This document shows, one piece after another, positions 1 to 6,355 of a stretch of DNA of 9,523 nucleotides (its first letter is position 1; each line of letters starts with the position of its first letter). Origin of the DNA: Coriobacteriaceae bacterium (GTDB lineage Bacteria; Actinomycetota; Coriobacteriia; Coriobacteriales; UMGS124); contig JAHZHK010000096.1 in NCBI GenBank assembly GCA_019420325.1, positions 1 to 9,523 of the forward strand. Direction: 5' to 3'. The notes under the pieces were generated by a model. The model saw only the letters and a list, made by a program, of their open reading frames with translations. It had not been told where the DNA came from and did not search any database. The position numbers and the translations under genes were made by a program.

Positions 1-12
1 TGGAGGTACTAC

Positions 13-954
13 ATGTCAGAGTTCATCAGGCCTCAGGTTACCGTCGAGGGAATCAGTGAATCCTTTGCCCGCTTCACGGTTGAGCCGCTCGAGCGTGGTT
101 TTGGTGACACCCTGGGCAACTCGCTTCGCCGCGTTCTGCTGTCGTCGCTTGACGGCGCTGCTGTCGAGGCGATTCACATCGAAGGCGTGCAGCACGAGTT
201 CCAGTCCCTGGCCGGAGTTCGCGAGGACGTGACGGACATCGTTCTCAATGTTAAGGGTCTTGTTTTTAAGTCCAACAACATTGGAGACGAGGCAACTGCC
301 ACGGTTGACATCGACGGTCCTGCGGTTGTGACTGGCGAGGACTTCTTTGTTCCCGCTGAGTTCGACCTCATCAATCCCGAGCATGTGATTGCCACCCTCG
401 AGGACGGCGTTCATTTCACGATGTCCATGCGTATCGGTACTGGCCGTGGCTATGCCCCCGGCGAGTCCAATGCCCGTGGCGATGATTCCATCGGAATCAT
501 CCATGTCGACAGCCTGTTCTCGCCGGTTCGTCGCTGCACGAAGTTCGTTGAGCCCTGCCGCGTTGGTCAGCGTACCGACTATGACAGGCTCGTGCTTGAA
601 GTCGAGACCAACGGGGCTGTCACGCCCACTGAGGCTCTCGTGCAGGCTGCGAACATCGTCAACCAGCACATCAACGCTTTCCTCACGCTTACCACGGTGG
701 AGAGCGTTCCTGAGGAGACTTCCATCTTCGCTCAGGAAGAACCCGTCGACAACGTCGAGCTCGACAAGCGCATCGACGACCTCGACCTGTCTGTTCGTTC
801 GTTCAACTGCCTGAAGCGCGCCGGCATTCACTCCGTGCGTCAGCTTCTCGATTTCAGCGAGAACGACCTTCTTAACATTCGCAACTTCGGCGTCAAGTCT
901 ATCGAAGAGGTCAAGGACAAGCTTGACTCGATGGGCATGAGCCTGAAGCAGTAG
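13..954 (+). CDS. rpoA: DNA-directed RNA polymerase subunit alpha
   Basis: This encodes the alpha subunit of RNA polymerase, whose dimer scaffolds beta and beta' and whose C-terminal domain contacts UP-element DNA and activators. The 313-residue length is normal. The N-terminal dimerisation domain carries the hallmark GFGDTLGNSLRRVLLSS (about residues 30-45), and the second half of that domain has SPVRRCTKFVEPCRVGQRTDYD (split across residues 170-191). The C-terminal domain (about 250-310) has VRSFNCLKRAGI, where Arg262 matches the DNA-binding Arg265 of E. coli, and the NFGVKS helix-hairpin-helix loop (291-296). The ATG is preceded by GGAGGT at 2-7 with 5-base spacing. rplQ follows after 18 bases, the usual order at the end of the ribosomal-protein operon. 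Identity is essentially certain. Confidence 0.98.
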   Translation: MSEFIRPQVTVEGISESFARFTVEPLERGFGDTLGNSLRRVLLSSLDGAAVEAIHIEGVQHEFQSLAGVREDVTDIVLNVKGLVFKSNNIGDEATATVDIDGPAVVTGEDFFVPAEFDLINPEHVIATLEDGVHFTMSMRIGTGRGYAPGESNARGDDSIGIIHVDSLFSPVRRCTKFVEPCRVGQRTDYDRLVLEVETNGAVTPTEALVQAANIVNQHINAFLTLTTVESVPEETSIFAQEEPVDNVELDKRIDDLDLSVRSFNCLKRAGIHSVRQLLDFSENDLLNIRNFGVKSIEEVKDKLDSMGMSLKQ

Positions 955-972
955 GATCGGGAGATCACTAGC

Positions 973-1464
973 ATGAGGCACAACAAGAAGCACGGGCTGA
1001 AGCTGGGAACTGATGCTTCCCACACCAAGGCTATGAAGCGTAGCCTGGTCTGCTCTCTCTTCCTTAACGATCGCATCAAGACCACTGAGACGCGCGCCAA
1101 GGCTATCCGTGGCGACGTGGATCGTATCATCACGTGGGCTAAGCGCGGTGACCTTCACAGCCGTCGTCTTGCCATCGCCAAGCTGAACGACAAGGAGATC
1201 GTGCGCGAGGTCTTCGAGAAGGTTCAGCAGGGCATGTGGGCCGACCGCACCTGTGGTTTCACCCGCATTATCAAGCTTGGGCCCCGCAAGGGCGACAACG
1301 CCCCCATGGTGATCATCGAGCTCGTCACCGAGCCCTGCACGCCCAAGAAGAAGGCTGAGAAGGCTGCTGTCGCCGAGGTTGCCCCCGTGGCTGCCGAGGA
1401 GACCGTTGCTGAGGTCGTCGAGGAGACTCCCGCCGAGGAGGCCTCCGAGGCCAAGGCCGAGTAA
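973..1464 (+). CDS. rplQ: 50S ribosomal protein L17 with acidic C-terminal tail
   Basis: This is large-subunit ribosomal protein L17, which binds 23S rRNA near the exit tunnel. The N terminus MRHNKKHGLKLGTDASHTKA, the LFLNDRIKTTETRAKAIR region (residues 29-46) and the GDNAPMVIIELV end of the core (107-118) are diagnostic. The conserved core ends near residue 121. About 42 further residues, 122-163, are rich in Ala, Glu and Val after a short KKK patch and look disordered. L17 is usually about 115-130 residues, but longer tailed forms are known in Actinobacteria, which fits the suggested taxon. A GGGAG ribosome-binding site at 959-963 lies 9 bases before the ATG. The gene is co-transcribed with rpoA and is followed by an intrinsic terminator. 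Confidence 0.97.
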   Translation: MRHNKKHGLKLGTDASHTKAMKRSLVCSLFLNDRIKTTETRAKAIRGDVDRIITWAKRGDLHSRRLAIAKLNDKEIVREVFEKVQQGMWADRTCGFTRIIKLGPRKGDNAPMVIIELVTEPCTPKKKAEKAAVAEVAPVAAEETVAEVVEETPAEEASEAKAE

Positions 1465-1497
1465 GCAAAAGCTTCTCGATCTTCATATGCTTGCATG

Positions 1498-1527
1498 AAA
1501 GGAGGTCCTTTATGGGCCTCCTTTTTT
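1498..1527 (+). terminator. Intrinsic terminator after rplQ
   Basis: The arm AGGAGGTCC (1500-1508) pairs with GGGCCTCCT (1514-1522) through nine base pairs including one G-U, with a five-base TTTAT loop. AA at 1498-1499 can extend the stem into the T-run at 1522-1527. This is a strong Rho-independent terminator ending the ribosomal-protein operon. It stands only 19 bases before the ecfA start codon, so any transcript reaching ecfA from upstream must read through it. There is no room for a complete promoter between the two. Confidence 0.88.
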
Positions 1528-1556
1528 CGTTTAGAAAGGGCCGTTCATGGCATTGA
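1512..1556 (+). other. Possible 14-codon leader ORF overlapping ecfA start
   Basis: An ATG at 1512 in the terminator loop follows a consensus AAGGAGGT Shine-Dalgarno sequence (the 5' stem arm) by 5 bases. It opens the frame MGLLFSFRKGRSWH, which stops at TGA 1554-1556, ten bases downstream of the first base of the ecfA start codon and in a different frame. Translation here would open the hairpin and could couple to ecfA initiation. The arrangement may be coincidental, because terminators with AAGGAGG/CCTCCTT arms contain this motif by construction. The coding claim is unproven. Confidence 0.25.
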
Positions 1557-3088
1557 GAGTCGCGTCCCTGACCACGAGGCCTATAACCTCGTGTCCAGGA
1601 TCTGCCTTTCAACTTATAAACGTGGACTTTGAGGTGCCGCAAGCGGGCAAGATTGCTCTTGTCGGGCCGAACGGTTCCGGAAAGTCAACGCTGCTACGTG
1701 CTCTTTTGGGGACAATCGACTTGCTGGAAGGTTCGGTTGTCTTCGATGACGACCCTTTAAACGCTGAGGTGGAATCCTCGGATATTCGTTTTGATTTTGC
1801 TTATGTGGGCCAAGACCCCGATGCAAGTTTCGTCACTTCAACGGTAGAAGACGAAGTCGCGTTTGCTCTCTGCAACAAGGCGATGCAGCCAGACGATATC
1901 AGGGCGCGTGTGACGCAAGCCCTTGCTGTGTGTGGCATTGAACATCTTCAGTATCGAAGCCTTTCGACGTTGTCTGGCGGACAGAAGCAAAGAGTGTGCA
2001 TTGCGGCGGCTTTGGCGCTGAAGCCCCGCGTTCTGCTGCTTGATGAGCCGTTTAGCATGCTTGATGCGAGCGCGCGTGCTTGTGTGCGTCAGGCTCTTAC
2101 AAGCTTCGATTCGCAAACCTCGCTCATCCAAATCTCTCACCGTTTTGATGAGATTTCTGACTTCGATTCTGTGATTGCACTTGAAGCGGGGCATATCGTT
2201 TGGCAGGGCAGCCCTTGTGAGTTCATGGCGCAGCCAGGGCTTTCAGAGAAGACGGGGCTGCGAGTGACGTCTTATGCCACGCATGAGGTGCTGTCTTACG
2301 AGGCCAGGTTTACTCATGCGGGTTGGACATCTTTGAGTCGCGAGAATTCAACTAGCGGTGGGGATGCTGCTACCTCTTCGTTTCAGGCACAGCAGTGCTC
2401 ATATGCGCCGAAGGCCAAAGAATTCGGGCCCATGATGTCGAACACTTCTTCCGATGCAGCCCCTTTATTTGCGTTGCGGGGTATTGACGTGGAAATTGAG
2501 CCAGCTCAACTGACCCTTCTTGTGGGTGATTCGGGATCTGGCAAGACAACGCTCGCATGCATTCTCGCTGGTTTGCTTGTGCCCTGCTCGGGCAATGCCA
2601 CTCTTGATGGGCGCGCTGTCGCTCCCGGCTCTGTCGGACTTGCTTTCCAACGTGTTGAAGACCAGCTCTTTCGGGCTCGAGTTATCGACGATGTTGCGTT
2701 TGGCCCTCAAAACTGCGGACTGCGTCGCCGCGATGCCTTGCGTGTGGCCGTTCATGCACTTGCCGACGTTGGCTTGGATGCGGAGTCGTTTGGCGCTCTC
2801 AATCCCCAGTGTCTTTCGGGCGGGCAGAAGAGACGTGTGGCCCTTGCCGGGGTGTTTGCAATGGAGTCGCAATTCGTTATCTTGGACGAGCCGACTGTCG
2901 GGCTTGACGCTGTCGGTATACGCAGCCTCCTTGCAATGCTTACATGTCTTTTGGAGCAGGGCAGGGGAGTGCTGGTGGTCACTCATGAGCCTGAGGTCTT
3001 CTTTGGGCTTGCTGAGAAGGCATATGTGCTTGAGAGCGGCCGTATCCAGGCGATGTATGCAGATGAAAGGGGAAACGTCGATGCATAA
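1547..3088 (+). CDS. Fused ECF transporter ATPase (EcfA1-EcfA2 in one chain)
   Basis: This cytoplasmic protein has two complete ABC ATPase domains and should power an energy-coupling-factor importer with EcfT and a substrate-specific S protein. Domain 1: Walker A GPNGSGKST (40-48), Q-loop Gln89, signature LSGGQKQR (142-149), Walker B LLLDEP (163-168), D-loop MLD, switch His198. Domain 2: Walker A GDSGSGKTT (327-335), Q-loop Gln368, signature LSGGQKRR (423-430), Walker B VILDEP (444-449), switch His480. Domain 1's QDPDASF and SMLD resemble EcfA1. Domain 2's DQLFRARVIDDVAFGP and PTVGLD resemble EcfA2. The fusion therefore keeps the usual A1-then-A2 gene order. A hydrophilic linker of roughly 70-100 residues separates the domains. 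The ATG has a modest AAAGGG site at 1535-1540. The gene overlaps ecfT by 8 bases, so translation is probably coupled. All catalytic residues are present in both domains. The substrate cannot be told from this protein. Confidence 0.93.
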   Translation: MALRVASLTTRPITSCPGSAFQLINVDFEVPQAGKIALVGPNGSGKSTLLRALLGTIDLLEGSVVFDDDPLNAEVESSDIRFDFAYVGQDPDASFVTSTVEDEVAFALCNKAMQPDDIRARVTQALAVCGIEHLQYRSLSTLSGGQKQRVCIAAALALKPRVLLLDEPFSMLDASARACVRQALTSFDSQTSLIQISHRFDEISDFDSVIALEAGHIVWQGSPCEFMAQPGLSEKTGLRVTSYATHEVLSYEARFTHAGWTSLSRENSTSGGDAATSSFQAQQCSYAPKAKEFGPMMSNTSSDAAPLFALRGIDVEIEPAQLTLLVGDSGSGKTTLACILAGLLVPCSGNATLDGRAVAPGSVGLAFQRVEDQLFRARVIDDVAFGPQNCGLRRRDALRVAVHALADVGLDAESFGALNPQCLSGGQKRRVALAGVFAMESQFVILDEPTVGLDAVGIRSLLAMLTCLLEQGRGVLVVTHEPEVFFGLAEKAYVLESGRIQAMYADERGNVDA

Positions 3089-4037
3089 GGAATTCCGCGC
3101 CCCTGACCCCTCTGTGTCAGCCCCCTCTGCCATGCAAGAAGACAAGTGCCTCACGACTGAAGGCCTCGGTGGCGCTGTCCCTTCTGCGTCGGTCCCTTTG
3201 TCCATGCAAGGGCAGGCTTGTTCTGCCAACCCCACCTCTGCAGGCGACACCGATGTCAAAACCATCTCTGCCCCTATGCTCACCCATGCCGCTCTCTCGC
3301 TCGATGCGCGAGTCTGGTTCGTGTTGACGTGCGCCTTTTCTGTTTGCGCCCTGACCGTTTCATCCTCTTTGACGTTGGCGTTTCTGTGGCTTGGGGCCTT
3401 GGCGCTGTACGTGCGTTTGGGTGGAAACCTTGCCCTGCTTGGGCGCAGCCTTGCCTTGCTTGGAGTACTTTACGCACTGATTGTCATCTCGGCTGCCCTT
3501 GTATTTGATGGAACGGGCGACGTCATGATTGCAGGAGTCGTAGGCATCTCATGGGCGGGCTTCGCGCGAGGGGCGTTTACCTGTGCCCGCCTCATGTCTA
3601 TCGTGGTCTTCTCGCTTGTCTTGACTTGCGCGTGCACGACAGCTCAAATGAGCGAGGCCCTTACGGGGCTTTTGAAGCCGTTGGGCAAGGTTGGTTTTCC
3701 GGTTGGCGATATCGCAATTATGTTGGGGCTTGCGTTGCGGTGCATCCCCCTTGCGTGTGAGAAACTCGCTACAATCCGAATGGCACAGAACGCGCGCGGT
3801 GCGGCTATTGGCCTTTCGCGCAATCCGGTGCGAAAGGTTCTTTCCTATGTCCCGCTTATGGTGCCGCTATGCGTTGCCATGTTCCGCTATGCTGATGATT
3901 TCGCGTTCTCATTGAGTGTGAAGGGCTTTACGGGTGTGAATCGCGTTGAGCTGCATGCCCATGCCATGAGTGCCTTGGATTGGCTTGTTGCCGGTGCGGG
4001 TGTGATGATTGCTGCCGGCTTGGCGGTTTTCTGTTAG
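3081..4037 (+). CDS. ecfT: ECF transporter transmembrane coupling protein EcfT
   Basis: EcfT is the membrane scaffold that links the ATPases to S components. The chosen ATG overlaps the end of the ATPase gene by 8 bases and is preceded by AAAGGGG at 3066-3072, giving 318 residues. Residues 1-72 are hydrophilic and rich in Ser, Pro, Ala and Met, which is unusual because EcfT is normally about 260-270 residues. A start at Met66 would give a family-like length of 253. From about residue 78 there are several hydrophobic segments (about 79-97, 98-110, 118-143, 147-160, 171-186, 208-222, 300-316). The first coupling motif is AQNARG (235-240). The second, in RYADDFAFSLSVKGF (269-283), reads VKG instead of the usual Ala-Arg-Gly-like motif. 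No S component is adjacent, which suggests a shared module serving several vitamins or metals. Confidence 0.9.
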   Translation: MHKEFRAPDPSVSAPSAMQEDKCLTTEGLGGAVPSASVPLSMQGQACSANPTSAGDTDVKTISAPMLTHAALSLDARVWFVLTCAFSVCALTVSSSLTLAFLWLGALALYVRLGGNLALLGRSLALLGVLYALIVISAALVFDGTGDVMIAGVVGISWAGFARGAFTCARLMSIVVFSLVLTCACTTAQMSEALTGLLKPLGKVGFPVGDIAIMLGLALRCIPLACEKLATIRMAQNARGAAIGLSRNPVRKVLSYVPLMVPLCVAMFRYADDFAFSLSVKGFTGVNRVELHAHAMSALDWLVAGAGVMIAAGLAVFC

Positions 4038-4050
4038 CCGCGCATTGTTG

Positions 4051-4073
4051 GTGCGCCACCCGATACGGCGCGT
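4051..4073 (+). other. Small intergenic hairpin between ecfT and truA
   Basis: GTGCGCC (4051-4057) can pair with GGCGCGT (4067-4073) in a seven-pair stem with two G-U pairs and a nine-base loop. No T-run follows, so it does not look like a terminator, and truA is probably reached by transcription from ecfT. It may be without function. Nothing else was recognised in the 70-base gap except the truA ribosome-binding site. Confidence 0.25.
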
Positions 4074-4090
4074 GTCCGAATGAGTTTGAG

Positions 4091-4098
4091 AAGGGGAG
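4091..4098 (+). promoter_or_regulatory. truA ribosome-binding site
   Basis: AAGGGGAG lies 9 bases before the GTG at 4108. It supports that GTG as the start, since there is no well-placed ATG near the beginning of the conserved TruA sequence. Confidence 0.7.
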
Positions 4099-4107
4099 TG
4101 TCTCTGC

Positions 4108-4950
4108 GTGGAAGCAGAAAACCAGGTGACCTTGGATAGCGGCAGCGAGACCCTCGTGCTGCGCGTGGGTTACGACGGGACCTCCTACGCTGGTTTTGCG
4201 CAGCAGGAGAAGCAACCTCATGTCAAGACGGTGGCAGGTGAGCTGCGACAAGCGCTGCGCACGGTGCTTCGCCGTGATGTTGAGCTGACGTGTGCAGGCA
4301 GGACGGATGCGGGGGTCCATGCTCGCGCACAATACGTGAGTCTGCCGTTTGGGGCTGAGGAGTTTGAGCAGCGCACCTCCCAGCGCCTGCTGCGCTCGCT
4401 TGGCGCGGTTCTTCCGCCGGACATCCGCGTGTATGAGCTGTATCGAGCGCCGACGGGCTTCTCCGCGCGATTTGATGCTCGTGCGCGTCGATATCGGTAT
4501 CACCTTTGTTCGGGCCCTGTCGGTCCGCTTTTTTGTGCCAACTGGAGCTGGTGGATTCGTACCGCTCAGCCCCATGCGCTCGATGTCAATGCCATGAACG
4601 AGGCGGCACGCTGCCTGATAGGCGAACATGACTTCAAGAGCTTCTGCAAGGCCCAAAGCGCGATAGACAAGCCGACGTGTCGTTATGTGATGTCGGCGTT
4701 CTTTGAGCCTGAGGTTGTGCTTGGAGAGGAGACGCTCGTTTTTGACATTGTGGGCAACGCGTTCCTTCACTCCATGGTCCGCTCCGTTGTGGGAACCCTT
4801 GTGGAGGTCGGTCTTGGAAGAAGGCCTGTTGAGTGGGTCAGTCAGGCGCTGGCTGCATGCGAACGTTGCGCCGCCGGCCCCTGTGCTCCGGCTTGTGGCC
4901 TGACGTTTTGGGGCGTTCAATATCCTGACGACGTTTTGAAACCTTGGTAA
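4108..4950 (+). CDS. truA: tRNA pseudouridine(38-40) synthase TruA
   Basis: TruA converts uridines 38, 39 and 40 in the anticodon arm of many tRNAs to pseudouridine in the cytoplasm. The 280-residue protein has the opening VGYDGTSYAGFAQQ (20-33), the catalytic motif CAGRTDAGVHA with catalytic Asp67, FSARFDARARRYRY (118-131), GEHDFKSFCK (172-181) and NAFLHSMVRSVVGTLVEVG (217-235). Length is at the upper end of normal. The start is GTG, chosen for its strong upstream purine-rich site. Four cysteines fall within residues 251-263, in the segment leading to the C-terminal GLTFWGV strand, which is unusual. Position after the ECF genes is conserved in many Firmicutes. dapL follows after 50 bases with no terminator between, so the two are probably co-transcribed. 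Confidence 0.96.
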   Translation: MEAENQVTLDSGSETLVLRVGYDGTSYAGFAQQEKQPHVKTVAGELRQALRTVLRRDVELTCAGRTDAGVHARAQYVSLPFGAEEFEQRTSQRLLRSLGAVLPPDIRVYELYRAPTGFSARFDARARRYRYHLCSGPVGPLFCANWSWWIRTAQPHALDVNAMNEAARCLIGEHDFKSFCKAQSAIDKPTCRYVMSAFFEPEVVLGEETLVFDIVGNAFLHSMVRSVVGTLVEVGLGRRPVEWVSQALAACERCAAGPCAPACGLTFWGVQYPDDVLKPW

Positions 4951-4989
4951 CGTATCATCACTTTCGATATGCATCGATGCATCCAGATT

Positions 4990-4993
4990 GGAG
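4990..4993 (+). promoter_or_regulatory. dapL ribosome-binding site that decides the start
   Basis: GGAG is 7 bases before the TTG at 5001. The alternative in-frame ATG at 4977 and TTG at 4944 have no recognisable Shine-Dalgarno sequence. A protein starting at 5001 begins MKTNPSF, which resembles the known N termini of DapL proteins. Confidence 0.6.
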
Positions 4994-5000
4994 ACATGCC

Positions 5001-6200
5001 TTGAAGACCAACCCGTCGTTTAGCAGGCTCGAGCAGAGCTATTTGTTTTCCACAGTTGCAAAGAAGGTTGCCGCCTACAAGCAGGCTCACCCCGAAGAGC
5101 GTGTTATTCGACTAGGTATCGGAGATGTGACGTTGCCCCTCGCCCCCTGCATCGTCGAAGCCATGCACAAAGCGGTGGATGAGATGAGCGTTGCCGAGAC
5201 GTTCCGCGGATATTGCGATGACGCCGAGGGCTATGAGTTTGTCCGTCAGGCGGTAAAGGACTTCTATCATGGTCTGGGCGTTGAGGTCGGCCTCAATGAG
5301 GTCTTCGTGTCCGACGGTGCCAAGAGCGACCTGGGCAACTTCCTTGACATCATCGAGCCTGGTTCGAACGTGCTCATTCCTGACCCCGTGTATCCGGCTT
5401 ACGTCGATACCAACGTCATGGCGGCAAACCATATCCTGTTTGCCAGCAGCGACGTTGAGGGTGGGTTCCTTCCCCGTCCTGACAGCGATGTGCATGCCGA
5501 CGTTATCTACATTTGCTCGCCGAACAACCCCACGGGTGCCACCTATGACGCAGACGGCCTCAAGGCATGGGTTGATTACGCGCTTGCAAACAATGCCCTC
5601 ATCATTTTCGATTCCGCGTATGAGAGCTTCATTCGTGAGCCGAGTGTTCCGCATACGATCTTTGAGATTGAAGGCTCGCGCAAGTGTGCGGTTGAGATCT
5701 CCTCATTCTCCAAGCGTGCTGGCTTCACCGGCGTGCGCTGTGGCTTCACCATCGTTCCTACCGATCTTGAGGTCGCTGACGGTAACCTCAACGCTTTGTG
5801 GCGCCGCCGCCAGAACACGAAGTTCAATGGCGTGCCCTACATTGTGCAACGTGCTGCTCAGATGGCGCTTTCCCCTGTGGGCCTGAAGGAAACGGCAGAG
5901 CAGGTGGACATCTACCTCTCCAACGCCCGCACGATTGCCGAGGGTCTCGACAAGCTCGGCATCCGCTACACCGGTGGCAAGAACTCTCCCTACATCTGGC
6001 TCGAGTGCCCCAACCAGATGAGCTCGTGGGACTTCTTCGACTTTCTGCTTGAGAAGGCCCAGGTAGTAGGTACGCCTGGCGTTGGCTTTGGTCCTGCTGG
6101 CGAGGGATACTTCCGTCTTTCCGCTTTCGGCAGCACGGCCGACTGCAAGGAGGCCATGGAGCGCATCGCGACGGTTCTCCATGCTGAGGGCCTGGCGTAA
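5001..6200 (+). CDS. dapL: LL-diaminopimelate aminotransferase
   Basis: DapL is a pyridoxal-phosphate enzyme that makes LL-diaminopimelate directly from tetrahydrodipicolinate using glutamate, bypassing the acylated intermediates of the DapD/C/E route. It supplies lysine and peptidoglycan. From the TTG start it has 399 residues, the normal length. Seen motifs: LGIGDVTLPL (38-47), AETFRGYCDDAEGYEF (65-80; family members have a similar Phe-x-Gly-Tyr segment), SDGAKSDLGN (104-113), CSPNNPTG (172-179), Asp204 and Tyr207, the PLP Schiff-base lysine Lys238 in SFSKRAGFTGVRCGF, and the carboxylate-binding Arg372 in GEGYFRLSAFG. The SDGAKSD and SKRAGFTGVR pattern separates DapL from general aspartate aminotransferases. 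The start is uncertain: ATG 4977 would add 8 residues. It is the last gene of the plus-strand group and is followed by a strong terminator. Confidence 0.92.
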   Translation: MKTNPSFSRLEQSYLFSTVAKKVAAYKQAHPEERVIRLGIGDVTLPLAPCIVEAMHKAVDEMSVAETFRGYCDDAEGYEFVRQAVKDFYHGLGVEVGLNEVFVSDGAKSDLGNFLDIIEPGSNVLIPDPVYPAYVDTNVMAANHILFASSDVEGGFLPRPDSDVHADVIYICSPNNPTGATYDADGLKAWVDYALANNALIIFDSAYESFIREPSVPHTIFEIEGSRKCAVEISSFSKRAGFTGVRCGFTIVPTDLEVADGNLNALWRRRQNTKFNGVPYIVQRAAQMALSPVGLKETAEQVDIYLSNARTIAEGLDKLGIRYTGGKNSPYIWLECPNQMSSWDFFDFLLEKAQVVGTPGVGFGPAGEGYFRLSAFGSTADCKEAMERIATVLHAEGLA

Positions 6201-6229
6201 GAACACGGTCGTAGCAACAAGTGGTTGAC

Positions 6230-6263
6230 AAGGGGCTCAGGGATTCATCCCGGGTCCCTTTTT
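6230..6263 (+). terminator. Intrinsic terminator of dapL
   Basis: AAGGGGCTCAGGGA (6230-6243) pairs with TCCCGGGTCCCTT (6248-6260), with a TTCA loop, through 13 pairs including two G-U pairs, with one unpaired A on the 5' side or an A-G mismatch depending on register. A run of five T residues ends at 6263. This is a clear Rho-independent terminator 30 bases after the dapL stop. Confidence 0.88.
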
Positions 6264-6270
6264 AGCGTCA

Positions 6271-6315
6271 GAAAACAAGACGGGCCGGGCATGCGATGAG
6301 GCAAGCCCGGCCCGT
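6271..6315 (-). terminator. Intrinsic terminator of the minus-strand phosphate permease gene
   Basis: A perfect 11-base inverted repeat, ACGGGCCGGGC at 6280-6290 and GCCCGGCCCGT at 6305-6315, can extend inward by three more pairs past an A-A mismatch, leaving a six-base loop. Read on the minus strand it is followed by CTTGTTTTC, a T-rich tail. It lies 41 bases past the permease stop codon. It sits only 16 bases from the dapL terminator, so the two convergent transcripts are insulated from each other. Confidence 0.85.
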
Positions 6316-6355
6316 TGGTGTTTGTTGGTGCGCCGCGTGATATCGAATGGCGGAC

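Noticed and set aside
16..1158. Long open frame of 380 codons on the minus strand opposite rpoA and rplQ
   Set aside because: It mirrors codon bias of two certain genes. The translation resembles no family I recognise, and it crosses the rpoA-rplQ gap without a start signal. It is a shadow.
2520..3080. Extension of the EcfT frame upstream into the second ATPase domain
   Set aside because: The frame is open by chance within the ATPase coding region. The well-placed AAAGGGG site marks the ATG at 3081 as the start.
2465..3283. 272-codon minus-strand frame opposite the ATPase/EcfT junction
   Set aside because: Low-complexity translation with no family motif, fully opposite well-supported genes.
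3928..4974. 348-codon minus-strand frame opposite truA
   Set aside because: truA on the plus strand has all family motifs; the antisense translation is Arg/His-rich and featureless.
4951..5000. Possible lysine riboswitch before dapL
   Set aside because: The gap is only 50 bases and shows no aptamer-like structure; lysine riboswitches are far longer.
4045..6334. TTGTTGGTGCGCC occurs in two intergenic regions (4045-4057 and 6322-6334)
   Set aside because: One shared 13-mer is about what chance predicts in 9.5 kb, and flanking bases do not align. There is no sign of a mobile or regulatory repeat family.
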